Source of the DNA: Desulfurococcales archaeon
GTDB lineage: Archaea > Thermoproteota > Thermoprotei_A > Sulfolobales > Desulfurococcaceae
Length of the DNA: 7,042 bases
Direction: 5' to 3'
Assembly (NCBI GenBank): GCA_027064845.1
Contig: JAMOPC010000456.1
Span: 1 to 7,042, forward strand
Positions within the stretch are counted from its first letter, which is position 1; every line of letters starts with the position of its first letter. The notes under the pieces were generated by a model. That model ran no database searches, was not told the origin of the DNA, and saw only the letters and a program-made list of their open reading frames with translations. A program made the position numbers and the translations under genes. Positions 5,254 to 7,042 of this stretch are shown in pieces.

Positions 5254-6218
5254 CTATACTCACCCCTAAGCTCTACTAGTTCTTTAACTATTTCATTAAC
5301 AGGTCTTAGCTTAGGCGGGAACCCACCATATACTTGTCTCAATATTACAGGAACAGCTTGTGGTGCAAATAACCCATATTCTGTAGCTATTCCGTCAATG
5401 AGATACGGTGGAGTAACATCGTAAAGGGGTGCTCGTGCAGAATAATTTTCTGGTAAAGTCTTCCTCACATCTTCATTCATTAATAGCCTCCAATCACCTT
5501 CCGGCAACTCGATGAGTTCTCCATATATTGTTTCAAAACTAAACTTGTATAGAGGAGCGACAACAAATACTCTTACCCTTGCCTCATTAGCTGTTAGACA
5601 TAATAGGCTTGTCCCTATCTTACCTACAACAGCGCCATTAACAGCTATAGCTTCTGCACCAACAAATACTTTCTTAACCTTCTTCATGAAGAATCTAGCA
5701 GCTGAGTCCACGATCAAATACGTTTTCACACCTAGACTATCTAGGTAAGAAGCTGTATCTAATCCCTCCATTCCAGGTCTTGATTCAAGCACATATACCG
5801 AGAACTTCACACCCTCATCAACTAGTATTTTAAACATCTTCCTAACAGCCATGCTATTACTTATAGTCATTAAGACATCTCCATCAACAACCCTATTGGC
5901 AGCAATCTTAGCAGCTTCCCAAGAATCCCTATCGATCTTGTTCTTTAGATATTGTAAGTACTCGCTTAAACCACTAATACCATTCGATAATACATACTCC
6001 CCTACCATTCTCAGTATATTCCAAGAAGCCATACTAGCTGGTCTTTCCTTTTCGAGAAAATGTATTATTTCTAAATACTTGTTGATAAATGAATCAATAT
6101 TATTTTCTTGCAGAACATTTTGTAAGTCATCAATTATTTTTAGTGCAAGACTCGTGCCAGTTAATCTATTTGAATAACCATGTTTCAATAATTCGTTCAT
6201 CAAATTAGTCTTACCCAT
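5250..6218 (-). CDS. eIF2B-family paralogue without isomerase catalytic residues
   Basis: A 322-residue protein of the eIF2B alpha/beta/delta and sugar-isomerase superfamily, clearly homologous to its downstream neighbour across the C-terminal domain (ESRPGMEGL, VGAEAIAVNGAVVGKIGTS, ANEARVRVFVVAPLYKFS, YDVTPPYLIDGIATEYG). The catalytic residues are changed: the isomerase THCHS is TISNS here (Cys to S120, His to N121) and GAD is GAE (Asp to E189). The N-terminal RGAGKIARAA signature is not seen. It is therefore unlikely to isomerise ribose 1,5-bisphosphate; a regulatory partner, a heteromer subunit or a true eIF2B-like protein are options. Its TGA overlaps the isomerase ATG. No Shine-Dalgarno precedes ATG 6216-6218; ATG 6198-6200 (M7) lies about 26 nt from a TATA-like box and could be a leaderless start. 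Confidence 0.88.
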   Translation of the reverse strand: MGKTNLMNELLKHGYSNRLTGTSLALKIIDDLQNVLQENNIDSFINKYLEIIHFLEKERPASMASWNILRMVGEYVLSNGISGLSEYLQYLKNKIDRDSWEAAKIAANRVVDGDVLMTISNSMAVRKMFKILVDEGVKFSVYVLESRPGMEGLDTASYLDSLGVKTYLIVDSAARFFMKKVKKVFVGAEAIAVNGAVVGKIGTSLLCLTANEARVRVFVVAPLYKFSFETIYGELIELPEGDWRLLMNEDVRKTLPENYSARAPLYDVTPPYLIDGIATEYGLFAPQAVPVILRQVYGGFPPKLRPVNEIVKELVELRGEYR

Positions 6219-6220
6219 AA

Positions 6221-6230
6221 TTAGTTTATA
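6221..6230 (-). promoter_or_regulatory. Possible internal TATA box before eIF2B-like gene
   Basis: The - strand reads TATAAACTAA in the 17-nt gap between two genes. A start about 26 nt downstream would fall near 6200, exactly at an in-frame ATG, which would give a leaderless mRNA. The absence of a Shine-Dalgarno before ATG 6218 is consistent with this. Weak, because the gap is AT-rich anyway. Confidence 0.3.
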
Positions 6231-6235
6231 GATAA

Positions 6236-7042
6236 TTAATAGTTTTCAGAGGATATAAATCCCACTATATTATCAAATACATCAAGATATTTATCACTCT
6301 GTATTTTCAAAGGTATATCGTATGATTTCATAGGTGAACCTAACAAATCTAGAATATTTGAAGTCTTAATATTCCATGGATCACCTTTATAAGAATAAAC
6401 TTCGACGGCTTTTCTATATCTTTCACCACTATATAGTAAGGCCTTTCCTGGAGCAACAATAATTACTATATCAACCATCAATGATCCATATGTGGGAGCT
6501 GCTGCGTCGTTAAAACTTTCAATAATTAATGGGTTAAATTCTTTTAAATAATTCATATTCTCGTCTAGAGCCGAGTAAACACTAGGATTACTTAATAGTT
6601 TTTCCAAGAAAGCTGCCTCGGCTTCAACGAATAGAGTATTCTTACCAGTTCTTATATTTTCGAGGACATCGTTAAGAATAGATCTAGTTTCTATGGATAA
6701 CTTCATGTAAGTATCTTTGAAGAAGAAATATACATGGTATGGCTTAATGGTATTAGATTGTTCTCTAATGTTTCTGCTTAATCGCATTAAAACAGCTGTT
6801 TTAGCTAATGATGACATATTATCAACGTAAAGCCTGATCCTACCCTTAAACAGTAATGGGTCTATCGGCATGCTTAAAATATCTAGGGGATTTATTATTG
6901 ATAATTTATCTAGTTGATTAAGCTTCTTAGCAACAACGTATGCATCATGCCCAATTAGTAACTTATTTTCAATGGTGTGTAGAAGAGTTTCATACTGATA
7001 CCATCCATTATGTCCTGCCAATGGTTTAAAGTAGCCAGGGTT
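6236..7042 (-). CDS. Unrecognised protein, N-terminus outside window
   Basis: The frame is open to the right edge (visible N-terminal residues NPGYFKPLAGHNGWYQYE), so the gene is cut by the window and 268 residues are seen. A TTG at 7019-7021 is in frame but lies inside a continuous-looking coding region and is probably not the start. The visible part alternates strands and helices: RIRLYVDN, YHVYFFFKD, NTLFVEAE, LMVDIVIIVAPGKALLYSG. This suggests a mixed alpha/beta cytosolic domain. No P-loop, metal motif, cysteine pair, signal peptide or membrane helix is evident. It ends 17 nt upstream of the eIF2B-like gene on the same strand, so it is likely in the isomerase operon. I cannot assign a function or family. 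Confidence 0.7.
   Translation of the reverse strand, partial: NPGYFKPLAGHNGWYQYETLLHTIENKLLIGHDAYVVAKKLNQLDKLSIINPLDILSMPIDPLLFKGRIRLYVDNMSSLAKTAVLMRLSRNIREQSNTIKPYHVYFFFKDTYMKLSIETRSILNDVLENIRTGKNTLFVEAEAAFLEKLLSNPSVYSALDENMNYLKEFNPLIIESFNDAAAPTYGSLMVDIVIIVAPGKALLYSGERYRKAVEVYSYKGDPWNIKTSNILDLLGSPMKSYDIPLKIQSDKYLDVFDNIVGFISSENY

Noticed and set aside
1..7042. CRISPR array, transposase or insertion sequence
   Set aside because: No regularly spaced direct repeats and no transposase or integrase-like protein. The inverted repeats at 1060-1348 lack an enclosed gene and I see no clear target-site duplication.

Overview
The window looks like chromosomal DNA of an AT-rich hyperthermophilic crenarchaeon, probably Desulfurococcales and possibly Staphylothermus-like; the genus is a guess from gene content and base composition. 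Supporting signs are the archaeal-type seryl-tRNA synthetase, the eIF2B-family ribose-1,5-bisphosphate isomerase, Shine-Dalgarno motifs of the GGTG type, probable TTG starts, and A/T-rich coding DNA broken by two sharply GC-rich patches. In AT-rich hyperthermophiles such patches usually mark structured RNA.

Layout. On the + strand at the left edge, a small zinc-finger-like ORF (cut by the window edge) overlaps the start of a PfkB/ribokinase-family kinase (236-1099). The kinase frame runs into a 289-bp element (1060-1348) bounded by perfectly complementary, nested GC-rich arms (14 bp and 13 bp). The element fills most of the gap between the kinase and the convergent gene at 1419-1796. All later genes are on the - strand. 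Read in transcription order from the right edge they are: an unrecognised protein (6236-7042, 5' end outside the window); an eIF2B-fold protein lacking the isomerase catalytic residues (5250-6218); ribose-1,5-bisphosphate isomerase (4258-5253); a small helical protein with a lysine run (3932-4255); a second GC-rich structured segment lying just downstream of a TATA-like box (about 3803-3878); a MIP18/DUF59 Fe-S assembly-type protein (3396-3773); seryl-tRNA synthetase (1957-3333); and a thioredoxin-fold-like protein without CXXC (1419-1796).

How they work together. 6236-7042, 5250-6218, 4258-5253 and 3932-4255 are tightly packed (17-nt gap, 4-nt overlap, 2-nt gap) and look like one operon. Its recognisable enzyme belongs to the archaeal AMP/nucleoside degradation route that feeds type III RuBisCO; AMP phosphorylase and RuBisCO are not in the window. 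The DUF59 gene appears to have its own promoter and a structured leader, and serS may be co-transcribed with it. The least explained parts are the 1060-1348 element, the 3803-3878 leader and the catalytically altered isomerase paralogue.
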